64,000 nucleotides of DNA from an uncultured Lachnospiraceae bacterium (GTDB lineage: Bacteria > Bacillota > Clostridia > Lachnospirales > Lachnospiraceae), in contig CAKRHP010000004.1 in NCBI GenBank assembly GCA_934339135.1, forward strand, positions 62,001 to 126,000, in the 5' to 3' direction. Position numbers and translations under genes: made by a program. A model generated the notes under the pieces. The model had not been told where the DNA came from, searched no databases, and was given only the letters and a program-made list of their open reading frames with translations. Shown here piece after piece: positions 21,036 through 29,792 of the stretch. Each line of letters begins with the position of its first letter. The first letter of the stretch is position 1.

Positions 21036-22157
21036 TCAAAGTGCATAACGCTCATTTTTCTCGATCACAATGCGGATCTGTCCATTTTCGCCAACATACT
21101 CTGTATTTGCACGAATGGTATCTCTGCTTTCTACGATACAATTCTCAATATGTGTATTGTCGCCAATGTAAACATCATTCAAAATGATCGAATTTTTGAT
21201 GACACAATTATTCCCAACATATACCTCTTTGAATAAAATGGAATCCTCCACCTGTCCATTGATGATGCATCCACTGGATACAAGACTGTTTTTCACATCG
21301 GATCCTGCATTATACTTTGCTGGTGGCAGATCCTGTACCTTGGAATATACATCCGGATACTGCTTAAAGAAGTAATCACGGATCTCCGGTTTCAGGAAAT
21401 CCATATTAGTACGGAAGTAAGATTCCACAGAAGAAATATTACTCCAATAGGTATCCAGTTTGTATGCATAAATCTTTTTGATGTCCTTATAACGGATCAG
21501 GATATCCTTCACGAAATCATATCTCTCCTCCTGATCAGCCTTCTCGATCAGTTCGATCAACAGACGGCGGCGTACTATATAAATACCTGCAGACACCTGC
21601 TGTCCCTTTGCCTGGATCGGCTTCTCCTCGAAGCTTGTGATACGTCCGTCCATATCGGTAGAAACAATACCAAAACGGCTCGGATCATCCTTTTCATTCA
21701 TATCCGTTGTTACTACAGTAAAATCTGCCTTCTTAGCGATGTGATACTCCAGGACTTTATTGTAGTCCATTTTGTATACACCATCTCCGGATGCAATAAC
21801 AACATATGGCTCATGGCTGCTCTTCAGAAATCCGATGTTCTGTGCGATTGCATCTGCAGTACCCCGGTACCAGTAACTGTTGTCCGGTGTAGTGGTAGGA
21901 GTGAATACATATAAGCCACCCTGCTTTCTACCAAAATCCCACCATTTTGAAGAATTCAAATGCTCATTCAGCGACTTTGCATTATATTGCGTAAATACAG
22001 CCACCTTCTGGATATGCGAATTCGTCATGTTACTCAATGTAAAGTCAATGCTTCGGAAGCTGCCGGCGATTGGCATAGCTGCAATCGCTCTCTTGTTGGA
22101 AAGCTCTTTCATACGGCTGCTATTACCACCAGCTAATACAATACCTATCGCTCTCAT
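21036..22157 (-). CDS. glgD: Glucose-1-phosphate adenylyltransferase subunit GlgD
   Basis: 373-residue paralog of GlgC that forms the second subunit of ADP-glucose pyrophosphorylase in Firmicutes. It has the nucleotidyltransferase start [19 protein letters not shown] and a C-terminal left-handed beta-helix with repeated hexads ([20 protein letters not shown]). The PPase loop here is diverged from the GlgC consensus, as expected for the modulatory subunit. Its ATG overlaps the glgC stop (ATGA), so the two are translationally coupled. Confidence 0.95.
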   Translation of the reverse strand: MRAIGIVLAGGNSSRMKELSNKRAIAAMPIAGSFRSIDFTLSNMTNSHIQKVAVFTQYNAKSLNEHLNSSKWWDFGRKQGGLYVFTPTTTPDNSYWYRGTADAIAQNIGFLKSSHEPYVVIASGDGVYKMDYNKVLEYHIAKKADFTVVTTDMNEKDDPSRFGIVSTDMDGRITSFEEKPIQAKGQQVSAGIYIVRRRLLIELIEKADQEERYDFVKDILIRYKDIKKIYAYKLDTYWSNISSVESYFRTNMDFLKPEIRDYFFKQYPDVYSKVQDLPPAKYNAGSDVKNSLVSSGCIINGQVEDSILFKEVYVGNNCVIKNSIILNDVYIGDNTHIENCIVESRDTIRANTEYVGENGQIRIVIEKNERYAL

Positions 22158-23428
22158 TCTCTGTCACCTACCTTAATCAAAGTCTCACCGCCGTCTAAAA
22201 GACCATTCGGATAATCTGCCGGCTCTGTAATGCCGGAAATTGCTGTGTTCTTTCCAATCTTAACGCCGTCCGGAATCACAGAATCCTCTCCGATGGTTAC
22301 CAGACCAAACGCATAAACACTCGGTTTTACTTTGTTTTCCTTCTCCTCACCGACACCAAGCTCGCAGTTCTTACCAACGGTAACTCCCTCTGCAATAATT
22401 GCCTTGTCCACGATTGTCCCTGCACCGATCGTCGTAGAACTCATAATGATGGAATCCCTCACCACAGCTCCCTCTTCGATCGTGACACCACAGCCGATGA
22501 CGGAATTATGTACTTCACCGTAAATCTCACAGCCTTCACCGATGATCGCCTTGTCCACAACGGCATCCTTCGCAATATACTGCGGCGGAATACGATCACT
22601 CTTGGTATAGATCTTCCAGAACTCCTCATAAAGATTAAATACAGGGATCAGATCGATCAGCTCCATATTGGACTCCCAATATGAACCCAGAGTTCCTACA
22701 TCCTTCCAGTATCCATTGTACTCATACGCAAAGATACGCTTGCCCTGCTCATGGCAATACGGAATAATATGCTTACCAAAGTCACATGCCGGCTGATCCT
22801 TTAACTTGATCAACGCATCTCGCAGAACAGGCCATGAGAAAATATAAATTCCCATAGATGCAAGATTACTGCGTGGATGCTCCGGTTTCTCCTCAAATTC
22901 CTGGATCTTTTTATGCTCATCCGTAATAACCACACCAAAACGACTCGCCTCTTCCAGTGGAACAGGAATGGTCGCTAACGTAACATCTGCATTGTTGGCT
23001 TTATGGAAGTCAAGCATAACCTCGTAATCCATTTTGTAAATATGATCTCCACCCAGAATAAGCACATAGTCAGGATTGTACTGCTCCATATATCGTAAGT
23101 TCTGATATATCGCATTGGCAGTTCCTGTATACCACTCACTGCTGGTGCTCTTCTCATATGGCGGCAGAATGGAAACACCGCCGACATTTCTGTCCAGATC
23201 CCACGGAATACCAATTCCGATGTGAGTGTTCAGACGCAACGGCTGATACTGAGTCAGAACTCCAACTGTATCTACCCCCGAATTAATACAGTTACTTAAT
23301 GGAAAGTCGATAATACGATACTTACCACCAAATGAAACTGCAGGCTTTGCAACATCTGCTGTGAGTACTCCAAGACGAGAGCCCTGACCACCTGCCAGTA
23401 ACATTGCAATCATTTCTTTCTTTATCAC
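22154..23428 (-). CDS. glgC: Glucose-1-phosphate adenylyltransferase GlgC
   Basis: Makes ADP-glucose from glucose-1-phosphate and ATP, the committed step of glycogen synthesis. 424 residues. The signature [20 protein letters not shown] is followed by [40 protein letters not shown] and a C-terminal beta-helix. The start is a GTG 7 nt after AAGGGG. It forms a two-gene unit with glgD. Confidence 0.97.
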   Translation of the reverse strand: MIKKEMIAMLLAGGQGSRLGVLTADVAKPAVSFGGKYRIIDFPLSNCINSGVDTVGVLTQYQPLRLNTHIGIGIPWDLDRNVGGVSILPPYEKSTSSEWYTGTANAIYQNLRYMEQYNPDYVLILGGDHIYKMDYEVMLDFHKANNADVTLATIPVPLEEASRFGVVITDEHKKIQEFEEKPEHPRSNLASMGIYIFSWPVLRDALIKLKDQPACDFGKHIIPYCHEQGKRIFAYEYNGYWKDVGTLGSYWESNMELIDLIPVFNLYEEFWKIYTKSDRIPPQYIAKDAVVDKAIIGEGCEIYGEVHNSVIGCGVTIEEGAVVRDSIIMSSTTIGAGTIVDKAIIAEGVTVGKNCELGVGEEKENKVKPSVYAFGLVTIGEDSVIPDGVKIGKNTAISGITEPADYPNGLLDGGETLIKVGDRE

Positions 23429-23459
23429 GATATCACCCCTTGTTGTTCAGAATAATTGT

Positions 23460-23488
23460 ATTATAACACACTTTTCATAAATTGGGAA
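23460..23488 (-). promoter_or_regulatory. Probable glgC promoter
   Basis: Minus-strand -10 TATAAT (23460-23465) with a weak -35 TTCCCA at 17 bp. It is positioned about 30 nt before the glgC start codon. Confidence 0.5.
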
Positions 23489-23492
23489 TAAA

Positions 23493-23540
23493 TTTGACAA
23501 ATAATTTGACAATTTTTTCTATTTTTTAGATAATTTGACT
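23493..23540. repeat. Triplicate TAATTTGAC-like direct repeats in the glgC/murC divergent region
   Basis: Three copies of (A)AATTTGAC occur within 48 bp: 23491-23498, 23503-23510 and 23532-23539. The middle copy supplies the TTGACA of a plus-strand promoter (23506-23511; -10 GATAAT at 23529-23534, 17 bp). They may be regulator sites or fortuitous AT-rich repetition. Confidence 0.4.
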
Positions 23541-23674
23541 AATTTTTACCGGATTATTACAATTCACCTCCTTTTCGGGACAAAAAAATGCACAACACCC
23601 CCGAATATTTTCATAGAATAACAGATTAAATCCTTTTTTCCATTTCCTCCCCCTATAAATATCCAATAAAGGAA

Positions 23675-23702
23675 TTGTAATTTTCCCCCTATTCGTTATA
23701 AT
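23675..23702 (+). promoter_or_regulatory. Promoter of murC
   Basis: -35 TTGTAA (23675-23680), 16-bp spacer, -10 TATAAT (23697-23702), about 50 nt before the murC start. A second, stronger match lies upstream at 23506-23534. The 320-nt gap between glgC and murC holds only these control elements. Confidence 0.6.
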
Positions 23703-23752
23703 AAATGAAGAACATTATATATTATATATAGAAGAAAGGCGTGGTTTTTATT

Positions 23753-25132
23753 ATGTATCAGATCGACTTTAACCATCCGGCAAATGTATATTTCATCGGA
23801 ATCGGCGGTATCAGCATGAGCGGATTTGCCCAGCTTCTCCACGATTACGGTTTCCGGGTACATGGCTCCGATGCCCACGAAAGCAAGATTACAAAACATC
23901 TGGAGTCACTCGGTATCCATATAATATATGGCCAGTCCAAAGAAAATATTACCGGCGACATCGACTTTGTTGTTTACACGGCAGCGATCCATCCGGACAA
24001 TCCGGAGTTCAAGGCTGCAAAAGAAATGGGGCTTCCTATGATGGAGCGTGCCGAAATGGTGGGACAGGTAATGAAAAATTACCAAAATGCCATTGCGATC
24101 TCCGGCACCCATGGCAAGACAACCACTACCTCCATGGTATCCCATATCTTCCTGGAGGCACAGAAGGATCCGACGATATCCGTGGGCGGTATCCTGAAAG
24201 CGATCGACGGCAATATCCGCGTCGGACATTCTCAGGATTTTATCACCGAAGCCTGTGAATATACCAACAGCTTCCTGAAATTCCACCCAACAGCCGGTAT
24301 TATCCTGAATATTGATGCAGATCATCTGGATTTCTTCAAGGATATCAACGATATCCGTCATTCTTTCCGCCGCTTTGCTGAGCTGATCCCGGAGCATGGT
24401 GTCCTTATTGTAAACGGCGAGATTCCGGATCTGGCAGAGATCACAGAAGGGCTCGCCTGTCAGGTGATCACATTCGGCCTTACAAGCGACTGCGATTATT
24501 TTGCCGATAATATTTCCTTTGACGAGCATGGCTATGGTCATTTCGATCTGATCCATAACGGTGTCAAAGAGTCCTCTATCGCTCTCCATGTCATTGGCCG
24601 CCACAATGTCGCCAATGCACTGTCTGCCATTGCACTTGCACAGTATTATCATATGGATATGGCTTCTATCAAGAAGGGACTTCTGGCATTTGAGGGCACA
24701 GAGCGCCGCTTCGAGCTGAAAGGATCCTTCAACGGGGTAACCGTGGTGGACGATTATGCACATCATCCGACAGAGATCACAGCGACCCTGACCGCTGCGC
24801 AGAAATATCCACATAAACACCTGTGGTGCGTATTCCAGCCACATACTTATTCCCGCACCCGTGCCCTGTTAAAGGAGTTTGCACAGGCTCTGTCCCAGGC
24901 AGAAAATATCGTTCTGGCGGATATTTACGCTGCCAGAGAAGACGATCCGGGCGATATTTCTTCCCGCACACTGCAGGAGGAGATCAAAAAACTCGGAAAA
25001 GATGCTTATTATTTTCCGTCCTTTGAGGAGATCGAAAAATTTTTATCAGAAAAATGTATCAACGGTGACTTGTTGATAACTATGGGCGCCGGTAACGTCG
25101 TATCCATCGGAGAAGATCTCGTTCAAAAATAA
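23753..25132 (+). CDS. murC: UDP-N-acetylmuramate--L-alanine ligase
   Basis: Cytoplasmic peptidoglycan enzyme adding L-Ala to UDP-MurNAc with ATP. 459 residues. N-terminal UDP-binding VYFIGIGGISMSGFAQLL, central ATP-binding loop AISGTHGKTTTTSM near residue 112, and C-terminal VVDDYAHHPTEITATL and VFQPHTYSRTRALL. The ATG at 23753 fits the family's N-terminus (MYQIDF); a GTG four codons upstream lies too close to AAAGG. Its 3' end runs directly into a DnaA-box cluster and terminator. Confidence 0.96.
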   Translation: MYQIDFNHPANVYFIGIGGISMSGFAQLLHDYGFRVHGSDAHESKITKHLESLGIHIIYGQSKENITGDIDFVVYTAAIHPDNPEFKAAKEMGLPMMERAEMVGQVMKNYQNAIAISGTHGKTTTTSMVSHIFLEAQKDPTISVGGILKAIDGNIRVGHSQDFITEACEYTNSFLKFHPTAGIILNIDADHLDFFKDINDIRHSFRRFAELIPEHGVLIVNGEIPDLAEITEGLACQVITFGLTSDCDYFADNISFDEHGYGHFDLIHNGVKESSIALHVIGRHNVANALSAIALAQYYHMDMASIKKGLLAFEGTERRFELKGSFNGVTVVDDYAHHPTEITATLTAAQKYPHKHLWCVFQPHTYSRTRALLKEFAQALSQAENIVLADIYAAREDDPGDISSRTLQEEIKKLGKDAYYFPSFEEIEKFLSEKCINGDLLITMGAGNVVSIGEDLVQK

Positions 25133-25133
25133 G

Positions 25134-25274
25134 TTATCCACATTATCCACAATTTTTTGTCAAAAACTGTCGACAAATATTGTGGATAATTTTTGTTTAT
25201 AAAACCCAGAGATTCACAGGGATTTCACGAATCTCTTCCACATTATTCACATTATCCACAATCAAGAATCCACA
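25134..25274. promoter_or_regulatory. DnaA-box cluster upstream of the dnaD-dnaI operon
   Basis: Five exact matches to TTATNCACA lie in 127 bp: 25134-25142, 25143-25151, 25243-25251 and 25252-25260 on plus, and 25181-25189 on minus. Three more 9-mers with two mismatches lie at 25210-25218, 25234-25242 and 25266-25274. Boxes abut head-to-tail in two groups starting 109 bp apart. The cluster ends 22 bp before the -35 of the replication-protein operon, suggesting DnaA control of it or a DnaA-titrating site. No dnaA or dnaN is in the window. Confidence 0.8.
25142..25198 (+). terminator. Terminator of murC built from inverted DnaA boxes
   Basis: A perfect 12-bp stem ATTATCCACAAT/ATTGTGGATAAT, with an inner TTTGTC/GACAAA stem, is followed by TTTTGTTT. 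It starts 9 nt past the murC stop. The arms contain the DnaA boxes at 25143-25151 and 25181-25189. Confidence 0.75.
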
Positions 25275-25296
25275 GAAACCCACTGTTTATCGGTGT

Positions 25297-25324
25297 TTGC
25301 AAGTTTTTTTCTTTGTGTTATTAT
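25297..25324 (+). promoter_or_regulatory. Promoter of the dnaD-dnaI operon
   Basis: -35 TTGCAA (25297-25302), 16-bp spacer, -10 TATTAT (25319-25324). It lies just downstream of the DnaA-box cluster and about 68 nt before the start codon. Confidence 0.55.
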
Positions 25325-25391
25325 AGGATACAGATTTGAGAAACAAGGCAGTTTTCTTATTAAAATTAACTGCTCAGAACGGAGGATTTTC

Positions 25392-26648
25392 ATGGATAAT
25401 ATACTGCTATGCTCCAACCATATACCGCTGGTCACATCCATTCACAATACATTTATCGAGAAATATATGCTTCGGGCAAACGGAAGCTATGTCAAGGTAT
25501 ACCTTTACCTTTCCAAATGCATTCAGGCGGGCGAGGAGGATCTATCAATCTCCTCTCTGGCCGATCAGATGGAAAATACAGAGAAGGACGTGATCCGTGC
25601 ATTAAATTACTGGGAGAAGCAGGGATTGATGCGGATTGCACGAAGTGAGGACGGAGCAGATATTTTGGGGATAGATGTGCTTAATCCGGATGAAACACTG
25701 CCGGTTCAGAATGCACTGCATTCTCCTGCTGGTGTTTCCACCGATTCTAAGAATACTTCCAATACATCCATCAGCAAAACCGTGTCCTCCCGCAGGGACG
25801 GACATGCTTCATTGGAACCAGCTGCGTCAGACAGCCACCCTGCCACCAAAGACAGCTCTGACAGCCACGTAAAGACTTCTGAACCGAAACAGGAGCATCC
25901 CAAAACTGCTCCTGTGACAAAGACGGAGACAGCCACCTCATCGTCTGCCTTTACTGCAGAGGTGAAACCGGAACGAAACCGTAAAACCATTCAGGTGACT
26001 ACAGAGCAGATGAATCGTCTGGCAGATAATGATGACTTCTGCTGGACCTCCAACGTGGTAGAAAGCTATCTTGGACGACCGATCAAACCAAAAGAATTAC
26101 AGCTTATTACATATTTATATGACACACTCCACTTTTCTTCCGAGTTGATCCTGCATCTTTACGAATATTGTATTTCGCTCGGAAAGACAAGCACAAGCTA
26201 CATTGAGAAAGTAGCGATCGCATGGGACGAAAAGCATATAAAAACACCGGATGATGCACAAAATGCAACCATCGAGTACAACACCACCTATAATGCCGTT
26301 TCCAAGGCGATGGCACTGGGACGTCCTCTGGCCGCCATTGAGAAAGATTTTGTTGACCGCTGGCAGAATCAGTGGAGCATGGATCTGAGTGTCATTCTGG
26401 AAGCCTGCAACCGTACTTTATTGAAGCTACAGCATGGAGATTTCAAATACGCAGAGGCGATCGTGGAGCGCTGGCACAGATCCGGTGTACATACACTGGC
26501 AGATATCCAGAAAGCGGACGAAGCCTTTGCCAATGAAAAAGCTATCGAGAGAGCAGCAAAACGCAACGGCAGTGATTCCGGAACCGTACAGCATAAGCGT
26601 TCCCAGGCGGAAACTGCCGCTTTGGAGAGACAACTGTTACATGTTTAA
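25392..26648 (+). CDS. DnaD-domain replication initiation protein
   Basis: 418-residue primosomal protein of the DnaD/DnaB(Bsu) family. An N-terminal winged-helix region (about 1-100: NTFIEKYMLRANGSYVKVYL, ISSLADQMENTEKDVIRALN) is joined by a Ser/Thr-rich disordered linker (about 110-210) to two DnaD-type helical domains. The first contains VESYLGRPIKPKELQLITYL and the second WQNQWSMDLSVILEACNRTL. These proteins remodel origin DNA and help load the replicative helicase. GGAGG lies 6 nt before the ATG at 25392. The next gene is the likely helicase loader. Confidence 0.88.
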   Translation: MDNILLCSNHIPLVTSIHNTFIEKYMLRANGSYVKVYLYLSKCIQAGEEDLSISSLADQMENTEKDVIRALNYWEKQGLMRIARSEDGADILGIDVLNPDETLPVQNALHSPAGVSTDSKNTSNTSISKTVSSRRDGHASLEPAASDSHPATKDSSDSHVKTSEPKQEHPKTAPVTKTETATSSSAFTAEVKPERNRKTIQVTTEQMNRLADNDDFCWTSNVVESYLGRPIKPKELQLITYLYDTLHFSSELILHLYEYCISLGKTSTSYIEKVAIAWDEKHIKTPDDAQNATIEYNTTYNAVSKAMALGRPLAAIEKDFVDRWQNQWSMDLSVILEACNRTLLKLQHGDFKYAEAIVERWHRSGVHTLADIQKADEAFANEKAIERAAKRNGSDSGTVQHKRSQAETAALERQLLHV

Positions 26649-26688
26649 TTTTTAAACTAGATTTTCACACAGGAAAGGACAAGATAGC

Positions 26689-27711
26689 ATGGGTATTTCA
26701 GCAAACCAATACGGAAGTATCATGGATCGGTATGATAAAACACGCATGAAAAACCAGCGTATTCTGGATCAGCGTACAGAATCTCTTCATAAGGAAATTC
26801 CGGAATTAGAGGAGCTTCAGGGACAGATCATACATCTTTCTTTCCAGCAGGCCCGGAATGAGCTGCTGCAGCCGGAAAATGCCCAGTCTACTGCTATCCA
26901 GTATTCCCGGCATATGCAGGCTCTGTTTGAGAAAAAGCAGGCACTTCTGGAAGAACACGGATATCCAAAAGATTATCTGTCCCCTATTTACACCTGTCCC
27001 GACTGCCACGACACCGGATATATTGATGGAAAACCGTGCCATTGTCTGACAAAGGCACAGGCAGATTACCTCTATGCCAACGCAAACCTCAGCGATATTC
27101 TTTTAGAGGAAAATTTTGATACCTTCAGTAGTGAATACTACGACGATACCACCGTTGATGATAATCTTTCTCTAACTCCAAAGGAAAATATCAATAAATT
27201 AAAGGATGTCTGTCTGGATTTCATTAAGCATTTTGATGACGCCTATGATAATCTCATATTTTACGGGCCTACCGGCGTCGGGAAAACCTTTTTAACCCAC
27301 TGCATTGCCAAGGAGCTCCTGGACACAGGGCACACGGTCGTTTACTTGACTTCTTTACAGCTATTTGATATTTTAGAGAAAGGCAGGTTTGGCAAAAACG
27401 AGGAAAGTGAACAGATCCGCACCAAAACAGATTATCTGATCCACAGTGATCTGCTCATTATAGATGATCTTGGTACCGAACTCACAAACAGCTTTACTAT
27501 CTCCGAATTGTACCATTTCATCGAAGAAAGGCATCTGCAGCAAAAGTCCACGATCCTTTCCACCAATCTGACATTTCAGGAATTATTAAACCGATACGGC
27601 GAGCGTATTTTCTCCCGTTTCACCGGCTATTATCACTTCTGTATGATCATCGGAGACGATATCCGTCCTCTCAAAAAGCTGCGGACACGCACTCCGAAAA
27701 ATATATCATAA
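26689..27711 (+). CDS. DnaC/DnaI-type helicase loader ATPase
   Basis: 340-residue AAA+ protein of the DnaI/DnaC/IstB group. The N-terminal half has a zinc-ribbon-like CPDCHDTGYIDGKPCHCL near residue 104, as in helicase-binding loaders. The ATPase part has Walker A GPTGVGKTF near residue 198 and Walker B LLIIDDLGTE. The arginine-finger region RYGERIFSRF follows. It sits directly after the DnaD-type gene, so it is a helicase loader rather than a transposition IstB protein. AAAGGA lies 9 nt before the ATG. Confidence 0.9.
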   Translation: MGISANQYGSIMDRYDKTRMKNQRILDQRTESLHKEIPELEELQGQIIHLSFQQARNELLQPENAQSTAIQYSRHMQALFEKKQALLEEHGYPKDYLSPIYTCPDCHDTGYIDGKPCHCLTKAQADYLYANANLSDILLEENFDTFSSEYYDDTTVDDNLSLTPKENINKLKDVCLDFIKHFDDAYDNLIFYGPTGVGKTFLTHCIAKELLDTGHTVVYLTSLQLFDILEKGRFGKNEESEQIRTKTDYLIHSDLLIIDDLGTELTNSFTISELYHFIEERHLQQKSTILSTNLTFQELLNRYGERIFSRFTGYYHFCMIIGDDIRPLKKLRTRTPKNIS

Positions 27712-27806
27712 CGAAATCTGCCAGACGGTGTTTTAAGCTGTCCGGGCAGTATCATTAAACCCCAATATCATAAATTCACACATGTAAGAATGGAGGATTT
27801 CATAAC

Positions 27807-28979
27807 ATGAAACGACATGACAAACTGGCAGAAACAATACCTGTGGGTAATCTGGGAATCTTAGCATTGGAAAGCAGCAGGCAAATGGGAAACCGCGTCA
27901 ATGACTATATTGTAGAGTGGCGTCAGGAGCGTTCCCGCATGGAAGCACCTGCTTCTTCTATTGCTGATTACAGTAAAGATTCTTATCTGATCGACTGTGC
28001 CTGCCCACGTTTCGGTTCCGGTGAAGCAAAGGGACTGATCCGCGAATCTGTTCGAGGCGATGACCTCTTTTTATTGGTTGATGTCTGCAACTACAGCCTG
28101 ACATACAAAGTATGCGGTCAGGTAAATCACATGTCTCCGGACGATCATTATCAGGATCTGAAACGTCTGATCGCTGCCGTAGGAGGAAAAGCAAGACGTA
28201 TCACTGTCATCATGCCGTTTTTGTATGAAAGCCGCCAGCACCGTCGTTCCAGCAGAGAATCTCTCGACTGTGCCCTTGCATTACAGGAGCTTACACAGAT
28301 GGGTGTGGAAAGTATCATTACATTTGATGCACATGATCCACGGGTACAGAATGCGATTCCTCTTAAGAGTTTTGAGACGGTTCAGCCAACCTATCAGTTT
28401 ATCAAGGCACTGTTAAAGAATGTACCGGATATTAAGATTGATGCGCAGAATCTGATGGTAATCAGCCCGGATGAGGGTGCTCTTGGAAGAGCTGTTTACT
28501 ATGCCAACGTCCTTGGCATTGATGTAGGTATGTTTTACAAGCGCCGTGACTACAGCCGTATTGTTGACGGCCGCAACCCGATCATCGCCCATGAGTTCCT
28601 GGGTGCCGATCTGGAGGGCAAAGATGTGATCATCACAGACGACATGATCTCCTCCGGCGAGAGCATGATCGATGTTGCTACCGAATTAAAGCGCCGTAAG
28701 GCAAAGCGTATCTTCGTTGCTGCTACCTTCGGTCTTTTCACTAACGGAATGGACAAGTTTGATGAAGCGGTAGAAAAGGGTCTGATCTATCGCGTTATGA
28801 CGACAAACCTTGTATATCAGCCACAGGAGCTTCTCTCCAGAGATTATTATATTTCTGTGGATATGAGCAAATATGTCGCTCTGCTGATTGATACCTTAAA
28901 TCATGATCAATCCATCAGCGATCTTCTGAATCCAACCGAGAGGATTCAGAACATTCTGGTAAAATACGGTCAGAGATAA
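27807..28979 (+). CDS. prs: Ribose-phosphate pyrophosphokinase (PRPP synthetase)
   Basis: Makes PRPP from ribose-5-phosphate and ATP for nucleotide, His and Trp synthesis. At 390 residues it is longer than the usual 310-320. The extra length is mainly an N-terminal segment. Family features are the ITVIMPFLYESRQHRR flexible-loop region, FDAHDPRVQNAIP, and the PRPP-binding VIITDDMISSGESM near residue 280. GGAGG precedes the ATG. It lies 95 nt after the helicase-loader gene and may share its transcript. Confidence 0.9.
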   Translation: MKRHDKLAETIPVGNLGILALESSRQMGNRVNDYIVEWRQERSRMEAPASSIADYSKDSYLIDCACPRFGSGEAKGLIRESVRGDDLFLLVDVCNYSLTYKVCGQVNHMSPDDHYQDLKRLIAAVGGKARRITVIMPFLYESRQHRRSSRESLDCALALQELTQMGVESIITFDAHDPRVQNAIPLKSFETVQPTYQFIKALLKNVPDIKIDAQNLMVISPDEGALGRAVYYANVLGIDVGMFYKRRDYSRIVDGRNPIIAHEFLGADLEGKDVIITDDMISSGESMIDVATELKRRKAKRIFVAATFGLFTNGMDKFDEAVEKGLIYRVMTTNLVYQPQELLSRDYYISVDMSKYVALLIDTLNHDQSISDLLNPTERIQNILVKYGQR

Positions 28980-29296
28980 TCCATTGCTTCTGGTCAAAGA
29001 ATATATTGCTTTTTCATGGACGAATATTTTGTTTCCTGTTCACTGAATCTATATAAATACCTTCTTTGCAGTTTGCCTGTTCTATGGATCACTGTAAAGG
29101 AGGTATTCTTTTATCGGATCGCATTATAGGCTAATAATTGTAAACATCGTTTTTTCAGCGTTTTTGGAAAGTTCATAGTTTTTTTAGAAATTAAACAATT
29201 TTACATCACATCTGCTTTCTATAATGAATTCATAAACAATAAATAAGCCGACTGACTAATGTTTGTTATAGATTCTTTTTCATTTTTTTCATTTTC

Positions 29297-29328
29297 GGTC
29301 ATAAGGCAGCTCCCTCTGCCTTATGACC
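29297..29328 (+). ncRNA. Perfect 13-bp hairpin, possible small-RNA element
   Basis: GGTCATAAGGCAG/CTGCCTTATGACC with loop CTCCCT, flanked upstream by a T-rich stretch. It has no T-run downstream on plus, so it is not a terminator there. A true terminator follows 20 nt later. Confidence 0.45.
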
Positions 29329-29348
29329 ACTCCTTTGAGTGTTACTTT

Positions 29349-29380
29349 GAAAAGCCCGAAGCTTTTGCTTCGGGCTTTTC
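29349..29380. terminator. Bidirectional terminator
   Basis: The perfect inverted repeat GAAAAGCCCGAAGC-TTTT-GCTTCGGGCTTTTC has A and T runs on both sides. Confidence 0.85.
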
Positions 29381-29560
29381 ACGTATCGTGCTTTCGTCAC
29401 ATCACGTATTGTGTCTTAATCTCATAAATTGCCTACACAAAATTAATTTTCTTTGATGCAACATTTTCATGATATAATAACACATATTAGCAGAAACGAA
29501 ATCAAATAACCAAAAGGATCCAATATCTGACATTATTGATTTTCAGGGAGGTGAATCATC

Positions 29561-29659
29561 ATGACAACAGGATTGACGTTAAGTGCTGTATGTATTATCG
29601 GGCTTGTGGTAATTGTGGGCGGTATTATCATCGGATTCCATTTCTGGGATAGGGATTGA
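29561..29659 (+). CDS. 32-residue single-span membrane peptide
   Basis: Small hydrophobic peptide: MTTGLTLSAVCIIGLVVIVG then a Gly/Ile-rich run ending FHFWDRD. One membrane span fills residues 7-27. GGGAGGTG lies 7 nt before the ATG, an extended -10 lies 85 nt upstream, and a strong terminator follows 37 nt after the stop, so it has the architecture of a real monocistronic gene. The function is unknown. It resembles in size and style the peptide gene at 39588-39731. It could be a sporulation or stress membrane peptide or a type I toxin; nothing decides. Confidence 0.6.
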   Translation: MTTGLTLSAVCIIGLVVIVGGIIIGFHFWDRD

Positions 29660-29695
29660 TCTGCGCCCCCTTATCAACAATTTTATTATGTAAAC

Positions 29696-29742
29696 AAAAA
29701 GTGTTACAGACTTCCCACTCTTGAGAATTCTGTAACACTTTT
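29696..29742. terminator. Bidirectional terminator
   Basis: Stem AAAAGTGTTACAGA/TCTGTAACACTTTT with an 18-nt loop, with A and T runs on both sides. It serves the small peptide gene on plus and the deacetylase gene on minus. Confidence 0.85.
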
Positions 29743-29792
29743 CTGATATGTCACAACAAAATGGCAACAACAATCTTCCTGTACTGTTTCTG

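Larger units (their letters stand above)
28980..29560. other. Intergenic region with candidate small RNA and two hairpins
   Basis: This 580-nt stretch has no gene of normal size. It holds a -10-like TATAAT at 29222-29227, a perfect 13-bp hairpin at 29297-29328, a bidirectional terminator at 29349-29380, and an extended -10 (TGATATAAT, 29470-29478) for the downstream peptide gene. A transcript of roughly 145 nt from about 29235 to 29380 would be a small RNA; this is inferred. Confidence 0.35.

Noticed and set aside
23906..24844. 312-codon minus-strand frame across murC
   Set aside because: Antisense shadow. murC has all family motifs on plus.
25134..25274. Interpretation as chromosomal oriC
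   Set aside because: Neither dnaA, dnaN nor other origin-proximal genes are present, and most highly expressed and essential genes on both sides are on the minus strand, so replication probably passes through in one direction.
26689..27711. IstB-type transposition helper
   Set aside because: No transposase or terminal repeats are nearby, it has a zinc-ribbon loader domain, and it follows a DnaD-type gene.
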